NCBI RefSeq assembly: GCF_025290915.1
Contig: NZ_JAOCQE010000010.1
Location: 1 to 64,000, forward strand
Reading direction: 5' to 3'
Length of the DNA stretch: 64,000 nucleotides
From: Streptomyces sp. 15-116A
GTDB lineage: Bacteria; Actinomycetota; Actinomycetes; Streptomycetales; Streptomycetaceae
Made by a program: the position numbers and the translations under genes. Below the pieces are notes generated by a model. It was given only the letters and a program-made list of their open reading frames with translations, was not told where the DNA came from and did no database searches. This document shows, piece by piece, positions 62,275 to 64,000 of this stretch. Every line of letters starts with the position of its first letter. The first letter of the stretch is position 1.

Positions 62275-62984
62275 ATGCACCTTCGCACCACGACCGTCCT
62301 CAACCTCAGCGCCCTCGCCGTCCTTGCCCTGACGGGCTGTTCGACCGGCAGCGCTGATCCCATCGCCCCGGCACCCTCGACAACCGTCTCAGTACGTCCG
62401 GACAACGAGAGCGCCCCGGCGTCCGCTCCACTTTCCTCGGCGCACTGGCCAAGCGACTTCTCGACGAGAACGACTTGGACGAGGGTTACACCCGCGCGCC
62501 GCAGCGTCCCGCACAGCACGACGACGTAACCGTGATCGGCTGTCCGGCGCTGGAGAGGCTCGGCAGCGAGGCCGCTGTAGGCGGCGGCTTCGACCTCCCG
62601 CACAAGGCGAAGGCGTCCTTCACCTACGCAGGCGGCAGCGACTCTGAAGTGGCTGAGGAGTTGTACAGCGACACCGAGGGCAAGCTCTCCCGGAGCGTGG
62701 GCCGGATCTTCGAAACGATGACCTCCTGCCCCATCTACCAGATCCTCACCAGCAGTACGGCCCTTTCCACGGTCACGACTCAGAAGGTGCTCACCGCCCG
62801 GCTGGGCGACGAGCAGTGGAGCCAGCTGCTGACCTTTGCTACTGGCGGGCGTAGCAGCATCGTCAAGCAGACGGCCGTCCGTATCGGGACCGTGGTCGTC
62901 GTGATTTCCGGTAGCCCTGGCCTTGTTGATGCCAACGTGCGCAGGGCGGTCGCCAAGGCTGCGGTGGTCAGGTCCACGAGGTGA
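62275..62984 (+). pseudogene. Lipoprotein gene broken by a single-base frameshift
   Basis: The ATG at 62275, after AAGGGG, starts a signal peptide LNLSALAVLALTGC with lipobox LTGC, then a P/S-rich linker. Around 62420-62445 the coding sense moves back one frame and continues as STFLGALAKRLLDENDLDEG, VTVIGCPALERLGSEAAVGG and GTVVVVISGSPGLVDANVRR to the stop at 62984. Losing one base explains the shift. The intact protein would be about 236 residues, a membrane-anchored lipoprotein of unknown role. A programmed frameshift is not excluded. Confidence 0.65.
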
Positions 62985-63753
62985 TGAGGCGAGATCGGCA
63001 GGTCGGGCAGGCGTGGGCGGCTCCGGTCCCGTAGCGGCGCATCGGCTGGCCGCAACCAGGGCAGGAGCCGATCTCCCACACGGGGCACCCGTACTGTTCG
63101 GCTGCCTCCTGGCGTTCCACGCCGCTGATGGGCCGTCCCGATGCCTGGCTGGGGATGTGCGGTGGCAGCTGGGCGAAGGTTCTCAGGCCGCGGTCGTCGG
63201 CCCTGCCCCGAGCGGGGCGAGGGTCGTTGCGCACGGTGTTTTCCTCGCCGAAGCGACACTTCGTGTCCAACTCCTCCTCATGGAAGGCGAGTTTTTCATC
63301 GGGTGGTACTTCCTCGCGGACGGGGGCTGATTCGTGGCCGACGATGCTGCGCCAACGCTCGCGGTCCTGGACGGGGACCCACATGCGGGATGCTTGCCGG
63401 GGATCTGAGGGCAGAGGGACTTGGAGCGGAACGAAGGAACCATCGACGCTGGCCACTACGAGTTCGTCCACCTCGGTGTGGCGCTTCATCGGCAGGCACA
63501 GGGCGGGGACTTCCCAGATGGTGTGGAATCCGCCGCAGCCATACATGCTTGCTGTCTTCTCCGGACACTGACGTTCAGCGCCCGCCGCGCACTTCCACTC
63601 TTGCAGGTGACGGACGCCACCGCGGACCAGCATCCGCGACCGTGACGCGATCTCCTGCCATGGCAGGTCGTCCACCATCGCCCAGGGAGCCCTGTTGATC
63701 AGGGCGGCCTGGTCACTGTCGGTGACCCACAGCGGAGTGATGCCTGCCTCCAC
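62968..63753 (-). CDS. CoiA-like competence-family protein, probably N-terminally truncated
   Basis: A 261-residue frame. EAGITPLWVTDSDQAALINR and PWAMVDDLPWQEIASRSRML match the later part of CoiA-like proteins encoded on Streptomyces elements. CGGFHTIWEVPALCLP, then VDELVVASVDGSFVPLQVPL and MWVPVQDRERWRSIVG continue the match. The C-terminus adds a zinc ribbon, CPGCGQPMRRYGTGAAHACP and TC. The expected nuclease-like N-terminal region is missing: in-frame ITRAHDSRRSQIAV precedes the chosen start but a TGA at 63796-63798 cuts it. It overlaps the lipoprotein gene end by 17 bases. Confidence 0.55.
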   Translation of the reverse strand: MEAGITPLWVTDSDQAALINRAPWAMVDDLPWQEIASRSRMLVRGGVRHLQEWKCAAGAERQCPEKTASMYGCGGFHTIWEVPALCLPMKRHTEVDELVVASVDGSFVPLQVPLPSDPRQASRMWVPVQDRERWRSIVGHESAPVREEVPPDEKLAFHEEELDTKCRFGEENTVRNDPRPARGRADDRGLRTFAQLPPHIPSQASGRPISGVERQEAAEQYGCPVWEIGSCPGCGQPMRRYGTGAAHACPTCRSRLITSWT

Positions 63754-63904
63754 GGCGATCTGGGAGCGCCTGCTGTCGTGTGCGCGGGTGATCCATCAAT
63801 TCCCTTGGGCTGCCGCCCGGGAGTGGAACGCTGGCCCCGGGCCGTTGTCAGTGGCCACCCGTACTCTCGCCTTGGGGCTATGACGGTTCTGAGCCGGAGG
63901 CATG

Positions 63905-64000
63905 ATGGTCAGGGATTCACGCCGTGTGCAGACAGCGGTGCTCGACAACGCCGACTCCGAAGATCCGGTCGAACTTCCCACCGACGCGGTCGACCTCGAG
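63905..64000 (+). CDS. Start of an unidentified gene running off the window
   Basis: ATG 63905 follows GGAGG by four bases and opens a frame reading MVRDSRRVQTAVLDNADSED, then PVELPTDAVDLE to the last base. The Shine-Dalgarno and acidic, proline-containing composition look real. Only 32 codons are visible, so no function can be given. Confidence 0.4.
   Translation, partial: MVRDSRRVQTAVLDNADSEDPVELPTDAVDLE

Overview
The window is high-GC actinobacterial DNA and almost certainly Streptomyces. Codon third positions are strongly G/C, GTG and TTG starts are common, and many genes overlap as ATGA, GTGA or TGATG. Streptomyces-typical families are present: DUF397 proteins with DUF5753 helix-turn-helix regulators, DUF5063, DUF317 and GbsR/MarR. 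No rRNA operon, intact tRNA or CRISPR array was seen.

Positions 1-50,650 are mostly chromosomal. They hold a cut-off DUF1023 hydrolase and an acyltransferase, then two consecutive paralogous two-component systems (1983-6073). A WhiJ/AbaA-like regulatory module follows (6101-7784), then a LURP-one protein, a lipoprotein and a P450. Next come a secreted protein with a small membrane partner, an IS remnant, and an ABC exporter divergent from a GbsR regulator. After purA come a frameshifted small gene, a CAAX-type protease, and a short cationic secreted protein followed by a membrane protein. A GntR regulator with a class III aminotransferase and a DJ-1/MarR pair come next, then a Ser/Thr kinase. 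Housekeeping genes follow: ybaB-recR-DUF5063, ask-asd, an ECF-like sigma factor with a membrane partner, SURF1, an S9 peptidase and an ArsP-type permease with a TIGR03943-like subunit.

From 45,700 to 52,480 lies an unusual locus. It contains a multi-pass membrane protein, a TIR-NB-ARC protein and a small membrane protein. A second multi-pass membrane protein lies beyond a tRNA fragment. The TIR protein and the small membrane protein share a C-terminal module of about 120 residues. The two multi-pass proteins share a C-terminal extracytoplasmic domain. I propose this as an undescribed, possibly immune-like, signalling system.

The 3' part of a tRNA-Pro gene (50,656-50,697), without its 5' half, marks a probable attachment-site scar. 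By the usual integration geometry, the sequence to its right is element DNA. That side carries decayed genes, an integrative-element-like small membrane protein, and a compact operon (53,110-60,267). The operon encodes two small-molecule kinases, an archaeal-type methionine adenosyltransferase, a histidine phosphatase, a second seryl-tRNA synthetase, a glycosyltransferase and an alanyl-tRNA-synthetase-like protein with two TTA codons. It resembles an aminoacyl-tRNA-dependent small-molecule pathway that I cannot assign to a known product. The window ends in mobile-element accessory genes, including DUF317, a frameshifted lipoprotein gene and a CoiA-like protein.
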